Source: Rickettsia typhi
GTDB lineage: Bacteria; Pseudomonadota; Alphaproteobacteria; WRAU01; Hepatincolaceae
Assembly: GCA_945888065.1 (NCBI GenBank)
Contig: CAMCZU010000001.1
Coordinates: 1-64,000 of the forward strand
DNA: 64,000 nucleotides
Direction: 5' to 3'
Shown: piece after piece, positions 39,024-47,978 of the stretch
Numbering within the stretch: the first letter of the stretch is position 1
Layout of the letters: every line of letters begins with the position of its first letter
Notes under the pieces: generated by a model
Databases searched by the model: none
The model's input: the letters and a program-made list of their open reading frames with translations, nothing else
Told to the model about the DNA's origin: nothing
Program-made: the position numbers and the translations under genes

Positions 39024-39734
39024 TTAAAAATTTTTTTGTTGGCGTCCATAAAGCATTTTATTAATGCCTATCAATGTTTTTATTTCATTTGAAGTTAAAT
39101 TAGCTTTTTTAAAAATAGCTTTTACATTATTTTTAGTAATTTGCTCTCTTGTTCTTTCTGAAAAAAATCCAACTGAAGATAATTTAGTAAATAGATCATT
39201 ATAAAAATAATCTAGTTCTGTAAATAAAGCCATATTATTGATGCTTTTCACCTTGTTATAAGATAAATTTTGCTTTATATAAAAGCATACAATAGCCACT
39301 GCATTGGCAATATTTAACGAACCAAAATCTTTATTAGTTGGAATACTAACAATATAATTAGCATTGGCAATATCATTATTTGATAGCCCATTTTTTTCAC
39401 AACCAAATAATATAGCAATCTTAGAGTCATTGCTTTGTTGATTTATAATATGTGGTAAATCTGTAATGCTTAAATGCTGTGTTGTTAAATCTCTTTGCCT
39501 AGCAGATAATGCTACTACTAAATTAGCATTAGATAAAGCATTAGATAAATCATCATAAATATTTACATTAATAATATCTAAAGCTCCACAAGAAGATGCT
39601 TTGGCATCGTTTATAATATCTGCATATAAAGGATTTACAACAGACAAATTCATAAGGTTAAAATTTAACATACTTCTTGCAATCATACCTAAATTTTCAG
39701 GTAGCTGAATATCTTTTAATACAATTGTGATCAT
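39024..39734 (-). CDS. trmJ: tRNA (cytidine/uridine-2'-O-)-methyltransferase TrmJ
   Basis: SPOUT (TrmH-family) enzyme that 2'-O-methylates position 32 of tRNAs. The start IVLKDIQLPENLGMIARSM and the C-terminal motifs LFGCEKNGLSN and VSIPTNKDFGSLNIANAVAI form the knotted SAM site. The C-terminal extension beyond the SPOUT domain is typical of TrmJ. At 236 residues it is complete. Confidence 0.88.
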   Translation of the reverse strand: MITIVLKDIQLPENLGMIARSMLNFNLMNLSVVNPLYADIINDAKASSCGALDIINVNIYDDLSNALSNANLVVALSARQRDLTTQHLSITDLPHIINQQSNDSKIAILFGCEKNGLSNNDIANANYIVSIPTNKDFGSLNIANAVAIVCFYIKQNLSYNKVKSINNMALFTELDYFYNDLFTKLSSVGFFSERTREQITKNNVKAIFKKANLTSNEIKTLIGINKMLYGRQQKNF

Positions 39735-39757
39735 AACAAAATTTACCTTATAGCTTA

Positions 39758-41602
39758 TTAGTTTTGCAAAGCTTCTTTAGCATAATTCTCTTTAATTCTT
39801 TTTATTTCTTTTTTAGATGGATGATAATAAATAGGTTGACCATTTTGCACTATAGAGGATAAAGAATGAGTTTGTAAGCCTAATTTTGTTTGATAAATCC
39901 AATAATCGGTTAATACACTTTTAATATAGTTTCTTGTTTCATAATAAGGAACACTTTCAATAAAAAACAAAGCATTATTAGGCATTCTATGTGGTTCATT
40001 TATCCATTTTATTACCTTTCTGAAACCACCATTATAACCTGCAATAACATAAATTAAATTACCTTTAGAATTTTCATTTTGAATTAAAAAGTTCAAATAT
40101 TTTTGACCCAACTCAACACTTACAGGTTTAGTATTAAGATAGTTAGTCATTTGAGAATCAAAATTATATTTTTTTATCATTAAATTTGCTGTGTTAGGTA
40201 ATAATTGCATTAAACCTTGTGCTCCTACCGAACTTTGAGCTCCTGCATAAAAATTAGATTCTCTTCTAGAAATAGCTAACAACAATGATGGATCTACTTC
40301 ATATCCGTCTCTTAAATTTATAATAAAAATAGGGTAAGATAAATGAGCAAATCCGTAATACATACCCATTTCCCCTGCTATTTTTAAACTCAATGCTGGC
40401 ATATAATGTGTGCTAGATAAATAAATTAAAGCATTTAAAATAGAAATTTCTAATTTTGTATTAAAAGAAGATACTTCATAATTAGCTAAATAAATTAATT
40501 CTTGTTCTGCCCAATCATTAAAACCCATTTGCAACAAGGCTAAAGCTCTTTCTCCGTATCTAGTTTGTGATAAATTTTTCATATCATTTTCATAATATTC
40601 TACATAATCAACACTACTATCATATTTGACATCAATTCCTAATTCTTTTAGTGCTAAAATTCCATAAAAATTATATTTATATTTAGAAGCTAATTTTAAA
40701 GATTTATAATAGTTATCCATATCTTTTAATTGCAAACAAACTCTTGCATACCAGTAAGATCCCTTTGCAATATTTTCAGATGATAAATATTTAGCATTAG
40801 CATAAAAAAACTTAAAAAACCTTGCAGATTCTTTAAAATTTTTCAAACGATAATAAGATAGCCCTAAAGAAAACATAGAATCTGAATAAAGGGCAGGATT
40901 ATGTAAAGTTGCTACTTTATTCCAATAAATAGCTTGAATGTCATCTCCATCTAAAAAGTAAGACCTTCCTAGCTTAGATGCATAATAATCATAAGTTTTT
41001 GCATCTAAATATTTTTTTACTTTATTAGATAATAAAATATTTTTTACATTAAGTGTTTTACCTTTTTTTAAGTAAAAATTAAGTTTTTTAGTTGTTGAAT
41101 TTTGCAATAATGATGGCTTATATTCTTTAGAAAAATCTATATTTTCAATTTGATTGCTAAAAACTTCGTGCCTTAAATAAATTGGTATAAATCTATCATA
41201 AAAACTATTTGGTTTTTTTAAGGTAATTTTTAAATTAGATTTTTTAATTTTTTTATTAATAATACTATACATTTCAGATGAAACAGCAGTTGTATTATAG
41301 TTTTCTAACCAGTCTATTAATTCTTGAATAGTTGGATTATAAGATGAAGTTTTGTATCTTAAATACAAATAATACGGAACTAAAATTTGGTTGTTTAATT
41401 CTTCTATTTGCAAGTCGGCTTCATCATATAAACTTTTTTCTTGTAAAGATAAAATTTTTTTATAAATTTCAATATCAGATTCACTAAGAATTTTAGGTAA
41501 TGTAATACTAGAATGGTTATTTGATACAAAATAAGTAGGACTAGCATTTAATACAAAACTAACCAAAAAGCAACTAATGAGACAGAAAATAAAAGACTTC
41601 AT
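39758..41602 (-). CDS. Soluble lytic murein transglycosylase (Slt70-like)
   Basis: Periplasmic enzyme cleaving peptidoglycan glycan strands to 1,6-anhydro products. Signal peptide at 1-20. A long helical superhelix (about 40-420) precedes the catalytic SLT domain: AISRRESNF carries the catalytic Glu, with SSVGAQGLMQLLPNTA and VIAGYNGGFRKV following. At 614 residues it is similar to Slt70. The gene ends 23 bases upstream of trmJ, so they may share a transcript. Its presence indicates that this organism makes peptidoglycan. Confidence 0.9.
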   Translation of the reverse strand: MKSFIFCLISCFLVSFVLNASPTYFVSNNHSSITLPKILSESDIEIYKKILSLQEKSLYDEADLQIEELNNQILVPYYLYLRYKTSSYNPTIQELIDWLENYNTTAVSSEMYSIINKKIKKSNLKITLKKPNSFYDRFIPIYLRHEVFSNQIENIDFSKEYKPSLLQNSTTKKLNFYLKKGKTLNVKNILLSNKVKKYLDAKTYDYYASKLGRSYFLDGDDIQAIYWNKVATLHNPALYSDSMFSLGLSYYRLKNFKESARFFKFFYANAKYLSSENIAKGSYWYARVCLQLKDMDNYYKSLKLASKYKYNFYGILALKELGIDVKYDSSVDYVEYYENDMKNLSQTRYGERALALLQMGFNDWAEQELIYLANYEVSSFNTKLEISILNALIYLSSTHYMPALSLKIAGEMGMYYGFAHLSYPIFIINLRDGYEVDPSLLLAISRRESNFYAGAQSSVGAQGLMQLLPNTANLMIKKYNFDSQMTNYLNTKPVSVELGQKYLNFLIQNENSKGNLIYVIAGYNGGFRKVIKWINEPHRMPNNALFFIESVPYYETRNYIKSVLTDYWIYQTKLGLQTHSLSSIVQNGQPIYYHPSKKEIKRIKENYAKEALQN

Positions 41603-41645
41603 ATTTTTTAAATAAAAAATTACACAATTGTAATTTCATTATATA

Positions 41646-42467
41646 CTAATTTTTATTTAAAATATTCAATTCAATGCATTTTATTTTTATATCTAATAAA
41701 TCGTGCCATAATAATTTTTTTTGAGTTGGATTTCTTAATAAATATGCAGGATGAAAAACTCCTTTTGCTAAGCAATCTAAGTTAGACTTAACAAAAGATA
41801 AACTTAATTTATGCCAAGTTTTTCTTATAGTGCTAATAGATTCTTCATTGTTTAATAAATTATTAGAAGCTTTAGTTCCAACTAAAATGATAATCTTAGG
41901 CTTAATTATTTCAATTATTTTATTTAAAAAAGGCAAACATAACGACATTTCTTCAAATGTTGGATTTCTATTCCCTGGGGGTCTCCAAAACACACTATTA
42001 GTAATAAAAGAATTGCTACTATCTATACCTATATCTAACAAAGCTTTTTTTAATAATATTCCACTTCTACCAACAAATGGTTTGCCACTTTCATCTTCTT
42101 CTGCCCCTGGAGCTTCCCCTATAATCATTATTTGTGCATTTTCATTTCCTTCACCAAACACGGTGTTGATAGCTGTTTTTTTTAATAAACATTTATCAAA
42201 GCTTAATAATTCATTCTTTAAGTCATTTAGGGTTTCAATATGAGATAAATCAATGCTAAAATTTTTTTCTATTTCTTGTTTTTTAAATAAAATTTTTTCA
42301 TTTTTTTGTTCATTAATTACATTTTCTGGGTTTGCTTCTTTATTATTGTTTTTATCATTATTTATTTGTATTGATTTAATATTAAGTGCATTCCCCTTAT
42401 AAAAAAAATATTCAATATTTAACAAAGAATATAAATTAATGATTTTTTTAAGTTTTTCTTTATTCAT
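41646..42467 (-). CDS. Uracil-DNA glycosylase, family 4-like
   Basis: Removes uracil from DNA. Motifs: GEAPGAEEDESGKPFVG, TNSVFWRPPGNRNP and FHPAYLLRNP. The third of the usual iron-sulfur cysteines is Trp in the FWRPPGNR segment, and the N-terminal Cys pair is reduced to one; this is the usual alphaproteobacterial form and not a defect of this copy. I start at ATG 42467 (273 residues) because the longer frame begins with TTG 42506 and adds unconserved Tyr/Asn-rich residues. Transcribed divergently from the TPR protein. Confidence 0.85.
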   Translation of the reverse strand: MNKEKLKKIINLYSLLNIEYFFYKGNALNIKSIQINNDKNNNKEANPENVINEQKNEKILFKKQEIEKNFSIDLSHIETLNDLKNELLSFDKCLLKKTAINTVFGEGNENAQIMIIGEAPGAEEDESGKPFVGRSGILLKKALLDIGIDSSNSFITNSVFWRPPGNRNPTFEEMSLCLPFLNKIIEIIKPKIIILVGTKASNNLLNNEESISTIRKTWHKLSLSFVKSNLDCLAKGVFHPAYLLRNPTQKKLLWHDLLDIKIKCIELNILNKN

Positions 42468-42597
42468 TGTGTTATAATAGTAGCATCTTATGTTTTTATT
42501 AAACAATTTTATAAAAAATTTTATTTACAATTATGAAATAATTTTATAATAATAACATATAATATTAAATTTAATTATATAATCTGCTAGAAAAATT

Positions 42598-44310
42598 ATG
42601 AATAAAAAAAGTTTTATCTATATATTAACAATTTTACTAATTTGTTTAGTATCATTTTTTGCTATAAAATCTATCAATGAAACATCTTCAACGTTATCAC
42701 AAAAAGAGGTATTTAATTATCTTTTTAAAGCACGTCAAGCAAATATGGCTTTTAAATACAACGAGGCTGACCAATTTTATCAACATATTGTAAATTCTAA
42801 TAATAAAAAAGATGTTTTAGAAGAATATTTATTTTTTTTAGTAGCTCAAAGGGATTTTAAAAAATCATTTGATGTAGCTCAACAAATTTTATTATTTGAA
42901 CCAAAACACTATTTAGCAAATTTAATTTTAACATCTTATTTAATAAAATCTAATCAACTAGATGAAGCAATATATCATTTAAGCTCTATTAATGCAGATA
43001 AACAATCAATTCATGATATTATTTTAATAATGTTAAAAGGCATTAAAAGCTATGAAAATAATCAAGAAACCAAATTTGAACAAGAAGCTACATACATTAA
43101 AGAAATGGCTCCTGACCTATATTACTATGAAATAGGTATGTTTAATTTATATGTAAACAACACAAACAAAGCAAAAGAAATTTTTGAATATGTTAATAAT
43201 AATTATCCTAATACAGAATCAGTAATTAATTATGCTAAATTGCTTTATGTTGAAAATCCTACAAAGTCTACAGAATATTTTAAAGATTATTTAAGTGATA
43301 ATTTTTTAAGCAATGAAAAAGCTGTTAGCTACATTCAAGACAAACCTATATTAACTTTACAATCAATTTATTCTGATATTTTATTACGCTTAGCCTTGCT
43401 TATTCCATCTGAATTAAATCAAAATCTTATGGTATCTAATAGCTTTATTTTATCTAATTTAGCATTTATGCTAGATGATGAAAATGATGTAGCTAAACTA
43501 TCTATTGCAAACTTTTATGATAGTCTTGGCAACTACAACGATGCTTTAACATTTTACCTAAAAATTGAAGATAGCAGTTTTTATAAAAGAGTAATAATTT
43601 ATAAAATTTTAGATATTTATACAACTCTCCAACAAGAAGATAAATCTATATCTTTGCTAAAATCTTATTCTTCAACAGATAATGATAACCCTACTCCTTT
43701 GCTAGAGTTAGGTAGAATATTTCATAAACAAGGAGATTATGAAAAAGCAATTTCTTTATATAAAGATGCTTTAGATATTTCTTTAAAAAATAATTATGTT
43801 TTAGGGAAATACTTGTCTTATTATTATTCTGGAGTATCTTATGATAAAATGGGCAATTGGAATTTAGCTGAACAAAATTTATTATTAGCAAAAAATATCA
43901 ACAATCAAGATCCTCTATTGGTTAATTATTTAGCTTATTCTTGGATAGATAGAAATATCAATCTTAAAGAGGCTTTATTTATGTTAAAAAATGCTCTTAA
44001 AATATCTCCTGTTGATGCAAATATTTTAGATAGCTATGCTTGGGGATTATTTAAAACTAAAGATTATAAAAATGCACTTAAATATTCTATTCAAGCAAAT
44101 AAAATTAACTCTTATGATGCACAAATTAACGATCATTTAGGTGATTTATATTTTGTTAATAAAAACCCTAAACAAGCTCATTATTATTGGCAATCAGCGG
44201 TTAATTTAACTCAAGATGAAATTTTAAAAGAATCTATAAATAAAAAACTAAACAAAGATATTCCAGCATACCTTGTAGGAAATAAATCTAAAATGGTTAA
44301 AAAAACATAG
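42598..44310 (+). CDS. Membrane-anchored TPR-repeat protein
   Basis: A 570-residue protein with one N-terminal membrane anchor or signal (about 5-25) and multiple tetratricopeptide repeats; the clearest are NYLFKARQANMAFKYNEAD, LGRIFHKQGDYEKAISLYKDA and YAWGLFKTKDYKNALKY. Alphaproteobacteria often encode a TPR protein of this size between a uracil-DNA glycosylase and ispE. It is likely a periplasmic scaffold; a partner cannot be read. It precedes ispE by 12 bases. Confidence 0.8.
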   Translation: MNKKSFIYILTILLICLVSFFAIKSINETSSTLSQKEVFNYLFKARQANMAFKYNEADQFYQHIVNSNNKKDVLEEYLFFLVAQRDFKKSFDVAQQILLFEPKHYLANLILTSYLIKSNQLDEAIYHLSSINADKQSIHDIILIMLKGIKSYENNQETKFEQEATYIKEMAPDLYYYEIGMFNLYVNNTNKAKEIFEYVNNNYPNTESVINYAKLLYVENPTKSTEYFKDYLSDNFLSNEKAVSYIQDKPILTLQSIYSDILLRLALLIPSELNQNLMVSNSFILSNLAFMLDDENDVAKLSIANFYDSLGNYNDALTFYLKIEDSSFYKRVIIYKILDIYTTLQQEDKSISLLKSYSSTDNDNPTPLLELGRIFHKQGDYEKAISLYKDALDISLKNNYVLGKYLSYYYSGVSYDKMGNWNLAEQNLLLAKNINNQDPLLVNYLAYSWIDRNINLKEALFMLKNALKISPVDANILDSYAWGLFKTKDYKNALKYSIQANKINSYDAQINDHLGDLYFVNKNPKQAHYYWQSAVNLTQDEILKESINKKLNKDIPAYLVGNKSKMVKKT

Positions 44311-44322
44311 CTTTAGCAAATT

Positions 44323-45183
44323 ATGTTAATTTTAAAAGCTAAAGCTAAGGTTAACTTGTTTTTACATTGCCTTGGTAAACTTGATAATGGATATCATAAT
44401 TTGCAGTCTTTATGTGCCTTTGCAGATGTTTATGATGTTTTATATTTTAAATTTTCATCTAACTTTAAATTAAATATTATAGGTGATTTTGCACAATCTT
44501 TAAGTAGCTTAGATTCTATTAATAACAACCTTATTATACAAATATTTAATTTTTTTTCTTCTAATTATAATCTTAAAAAACCCTTAGAAATAACCTTAAA
44601 TAAAAAATTACCTCTTAATGCAGGGTTAGGCGGTGGATCATCAAATGGTGCAATAACAATTTTAGCTATAAACAAATTATATAATTTAAAATTATCTATA
44701 AATGATTTAATTAACATAGGTATTAAGTTTGGAGCAGATATACCAACTTGTTTATATCAAAAAGCTAATTTTTTTGAAAATATTGGAGAAAAAACAACCT
44801 CAATTAATTTACCTAAAAAGCTTCCTGTAATTTTAATTAATCCATTGCATCACGTATCTACTAAAGAAATATTTTTAAACTTTAAAAATCCAAATACACT
44901 ACCTATTAATGTTAAAGATATAACACACATAAAAAACACAAATCACTTGCTAAATTTTTTATCTAAACAAAAAAATGATTTAACAAGCTCTGCTATAGAA
45001 TTAAATTCAGCTATAAATCCTATTATCAACGAACTCAGCAAATCATCTACCTTAGTTAGAATGTCGGGCAGTGGTAGTAGTGTATTTGCAATTTATCCTA
45101 ATTTTTCAGTTATTAATAATATTTTGCCTTCTTTATATAAAAAATTTCCTAATTATTGGATAAAAGCTAGTTATTTACAATAA
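44323..45183 (+). CDS. ispE: 4-diphosphocytidyl-2-C-methyl-D-erythritol kinase
   Basis: GHMP kinase of the MEP isoprenoid pathway. It has the N-terminal AKAKVNLFLHCLGKLDNGYH, the ATP loop LNAGLGGGSSN, FGADIPTCL with the catalytic Asp, and VRMSGSGSSVFA near the C-terminus. At 286 residues it is normal. Its last 17 bases overlap the end of the convergent DivL-like gene. Confidence 0.93.
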   Translation: MLILKAKAKVNLFLHCLGKLDNGYHNLQSLCAFADVYDVLYFKFSSNFKLNIIGDFAQSLSSLDSINNNLIIQIFNFFSSNYNLKKPLEITLNKKLPLNAGLGGGSSNGAITILAINKLYNLKLSINDLINIGIKFGADIPTCLYQKANFFENIGEKTTSINLPKKLPVILINPLHHVSTKEIFLNFKNPNTLPINVKDITHIKNTNHLLNFLSKQKNDLTSSAIELNSAINPIINELSKSSTLVRMSGSGSSVFAIYPNFSVINNILPSLYKKFPNYWIKASYLQ

Positions 45184-46549
45184 TTGATATGTCTCTTTGC
45201 AATTTATTTTTATAAGAATAATCTAATTTAATATTGAGTTTTTTAAAAATATTTAAAGCTAAAATTACATCATATTTTACTTTTACATCTTCATCGCTTA
45301 AGATTGGAGATTTTGCTGAATCTTTAATATTAATAATAGTTTGATTGTTTTTTTGCATAATATTAATAGTAATTTCTGCATTATTAGAATTTTGATCCAC
45401 AATATATAGCAAAAACAAGCTACAGGCTTTTACAAGCAAACTTTCAGAAGAATTAATATAAGATAGCTTAGGGGGAAAATTAATTTTAATATTGATATTT
45501 TTTAAAGAAATTCTAGCTTTAGCTTGATTTAAAATATAAGCAACTACAATATTTAAATCTAGGTTATCTTTTGGGATTGTTTGTATTTGATTAAGCTCTA
45601 GTAAATCTAGTTTATAAGTTAATTCTTGATTAATTAGCTGTGCTTTATCTAGTATTTTGTTAATATATTCCATTTGTTTTATATTTAAATTTCCTACATA
45701 TTGATTTTTTAACATTTCAGAAAAACCAATAATACTATTTAAAGGATTGCCAATTAAAATATTTAAATCATATACCAAATCATTTTGCAAATTAGATAAG
45801 TTTTTTAATAACTCAGGGCTATCAAACACAATATCTTTATTAGTTTTATCGTATGAAAAAACTACAAACATAGAGGTATTTGGTAAAGCAATTCCATTAA
45901 TTACTAATGCTTTATCATCAATATTAGATGTGTAAGAAAAACTCCTATTGCTTAAAATATTACCAATAATTTGTGGTTTATCTGTATCATTTATATTTAT
46001 GTATGCAAAAGCATCTCTAATATGCGATGGATATAAATTTTCTGAAGATATATTAAATAATTGTAAAAATTTTCCATTATAATCTTCTATTTGACCCGTG
46101 GTAGATACCACTATAATTGCTTGTGGATTTTTTTCAATAATTTTATTATAAAGATTTTTTTGATTATTTAGATTATATGTAATATCCCATACTTCTGTTG
46201 TATCTTGCCAACTAAACATTAAGTAATCAGAATATTTAATAATTTTTTGTTCTAAATTTTTTCCATTTGGTAATAAAATATTTTGAGTTTCTTCAAAGTC
46301 TTCTTTTGTTAAACTTGCTACTATTTGTTGGCACATTTTTCTAAAATCATCTTGCGGAGGATAAATTTTATACTCTCTTAAAATTTCAAAAAAATCTACA
46401 ATATATATATTATGCTGTAAAAAATTTTTAGGAATCCCCCACATCTCTTCAAGTTGATTATTAAAAAATAGCAACTCTCCTTCTTTGCTAAATAAAGCAA
46501 TAGATGCATTTACCTTATGTAATATTTGTTCTAAATAATTTATTGTCAT
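45167..46549 (-). CDS. DivL-like PAS protein with degenerate kinase domain
   Basis: A 460-residue protein with two PAS-like domains (about 5-125 and 135-235), the first containing FSKEGELLFFNNQLEEMWGI, followed by a dimerisation helix (about 250-315). In the H-box, the expected [H/Y]ELRTPLxxIIGF reads YDLN-ILIGN-PLNSIIGF: there is no His, a Tyr (260) as in DivL, and about four inserted residues. The C-terminal domain has no recognisable N-box and no GLGL lid, so ATP binding looks lost. DivL of Caulobacter is a Tyr-bearing pseudokinase controlling CckA-CtrA. This gene looks like a shrunken relative, probably a signalling scaffold. It overlaps ispE tail to tail. Confidence 0.65.
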   Translation of the reverse strand: MTINYLEQILHKVNASIALFSKEGELLFFNNQLEEMWGIPKNFLQHNIYIVDFFEILREYKIYPPQDDFRKMCQQIVASLTKEDFEETQNILLPNGKNLEQKIIKYSDYLMFSWQDTTEVWDITYNLNNQKNLYNKIIEKNPQAIIVVSTTGQIEDYNGKFLQLFNISSENLYPSHIRDAFAYININDTDKPQIIGNILSNRSFSYTSNIDDKALVINGIALPNTSMFVVFSYDKTNKDIVFDSPELLKNLSNLQNDLVYDLNILIGNPLNSIIGFSEMLKNQYVGNLNIKQMEYINKILDKAQLINQELTYKLDLLELNQIQTIPKDNLDLNIVVAYILNQAKARISLKNINIKINFPPKLSYINSSESLLVKACSLFLLYIVDQNSNNAEITINIMQKNNQTIINIKDSAKSPILSDEDVKVKYDVILALNIFKKLNIKLDYSYKNKLQRDISIIVNN

Positions 46550-46562
46550 AGTTTTAATATAG

Positions 46563-47102
46563 TTATAATTGCAAAATTGATTCTATTTCATCAACAGACA
46601 TTTTTAAAACTTTTTTAATAATATCATAGTTAAAACCATTTCTATACATTATTGCTATTTCTTTATTTATATCAAACTCAATTTTTTTTCTATATATGCC
46701 TAAAGATTTTTTTTTTAAAAATTTACAAGCACTAAATAATTCTACATCAATATTTTGATGACCATCTTGAATAATATTGCTTATAATACTTGGATTCAAA
46801 CCCTTTTCTTGAAATTTATAAGAAATTTGCACCATAGATTTTCCCCTGTTTAACAAGCTATTAAATTGATATTTAGCATAAATATCATCGTTTAAATAAC
46901 CAAGTTGTTGTAAATACAAAATTACATCATCAAGTTGGTTAAGATATTCATCAATAAAAGAACTATCTTGCAGTAATTCATTGTAAAAAATTTTTTTTAA
47001 TTTTTTTCTTAAATGAGATTTTAATTTTTCACAAGAGCAATTATATTTAGATAAATAGCTAAAAGATAGTTTTTTTAGCATTTGTAATTGCTTGTTTTCC
47101 AT
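46563..47102 (-). CDS. recX: Regulatory protein RecX
   Basis: A 179-residue helical protein that modulates RecA filaments. The pattern SYLSKYNCSCEKLKSHLRKKL, YLQQLGYLNDDIYAKYQFN and RGKSMVQISYKFQEKGL matches the three-helix RecX repeats. It lies 13 bases upstream of the DivL-like gene on the same strand. recA is not in the window. Confidence 0.82.
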   Translation of the reverse strand: MENKQLQMLKKLSFSYLSKYNCSCEKLKSHLRKKLKKIFYNELLQDSSFIDEYLNQLDDVILYLQQLGYLNDDIYAKYQFNSLLNRGKSMVQISYKFQEKGLNPSIISNIIQDGHQNIDVELFSACKFLKKKSLGIYRKKIEFDINKEIAIMYRNGFNYDIIKKVLKMSVDEIESILQL

Positions 47103-47193
47103 ATATTCATATAAATTGTATTTTATTTTGCCATATAATATAATATTATATTTAATATATTAGCAAATACAAGTATAGGGAATAAAAAATTTT

Positions 47194-47964
47194 ATGGTAA
47201 AGCAATCTATGTGGGTATCTTTTTATACTTTTTATCTTAAAGAAGTTAAACGTTTTTTAAAAGTGTGGGGGCAAACTTTATTAGGTCCTATCATTCAAAC
47301 ATCGTTGTTTTTACTTGTATTTGGGGTCTCTTTATCTGGTAGCCACAATAATAATGCTTATACATATACACAATTTTTGATTCCTGGATTATTAATGATG
47401 ATGATAATTCAAAACTCTTTTGCTAATACATCTTCTTCTCTGTTAATTGCTAAAATAAATGGTAATATTATAGATATCTTAATGGCTCCATTGAGTCCAT
47501 TTTTAGTAATTAGTGGGTATATTTTAGGATGCATTACACGATCTGCTGTGGTAAGTATTTGTATTTTGCTTTATATAAGTTTATTTTCAACATTAATATT
47601 TCATAATATTTTTTTACTTTTTTATTATGGAATTTCTGGTTGTATTCTTTTAGGATTATTGGGTTTAATTGCAGGAATGTTGTCTGTAAAATTTGATCAA
47701 GTAGCAAATTTTACTAATTTGATAATAACTCCATTATCATTTTTATCAGGAACATTTTATTCTATAGCTAAATTACCTGTTTTCTTTCAAAATATTTCTC
47801 ATTACAATCCGTTTTTTTATCTTATAGACGGCTTTAGATATAGCTTTATTGGGGTCAGCGATTTTAGTATAATGTATGGTAGCGTAACACTTTTAATTAT
47901 AAATATTATCTTGTTTGTAGTATGTATTCATATATGGAAAATTGGCTATAAAATTAAATCATAA
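47194..47964 (+). CDS. ABC-2 type transporter permease (YadH-like)
   Basis: A 256-residue integral membrane protein with six predicted helices. The N-terminal FYLKEVKRFLKVWGQTLLGPIIQTSLFLLVFG, FLIPGLLMMMIIQNSF and SFLSGTFYSI...YNPFFYLIDGFRY are typical of ABC-2 permeases of the YadH group. The ATPase partner (YadG-like) is not adjacent: the neighbours are recX (divergent) and trkH (convergent). The partner must be encoded elsewhere or has been lost. Substrate unknown. Confidence 0.85.
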   Translation: MVKQSMWVSFYTFYLKEVKRFLKVWGQTLLGPIIQTSLFLLVFGVSLSGSHNNNAYTYTQFLIPGLLMMMIIQNSFANTSSSLLIAKINGNIIDILMAPLSPFLVISGYILGCITRSAVVSICILLYISLFSTLIFHNIFLLFYYGISGCILLGLLGLIAGMLSVKFDQVANFTNLIITPLSFLSGTFYSIAKLPVFFQNISHYNPFFYLIDGFRYSFIGVSDFSIMYGSVTLLIINIILFVVCIHIWKIGYKIKS

Positions 47965-47978
47965 TAAATATAGCAATA

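Noticed and set aside
41646-42467. Loss of iron-sulfur cysteines in the uracil-DNA glycosylase as a sign of inactivation
   Set aside because: The same Cys-to-Trp form (FWRPPGNR) is, from memory, usual in alphaproteobacterial members, and the catalytic motifs are intact.
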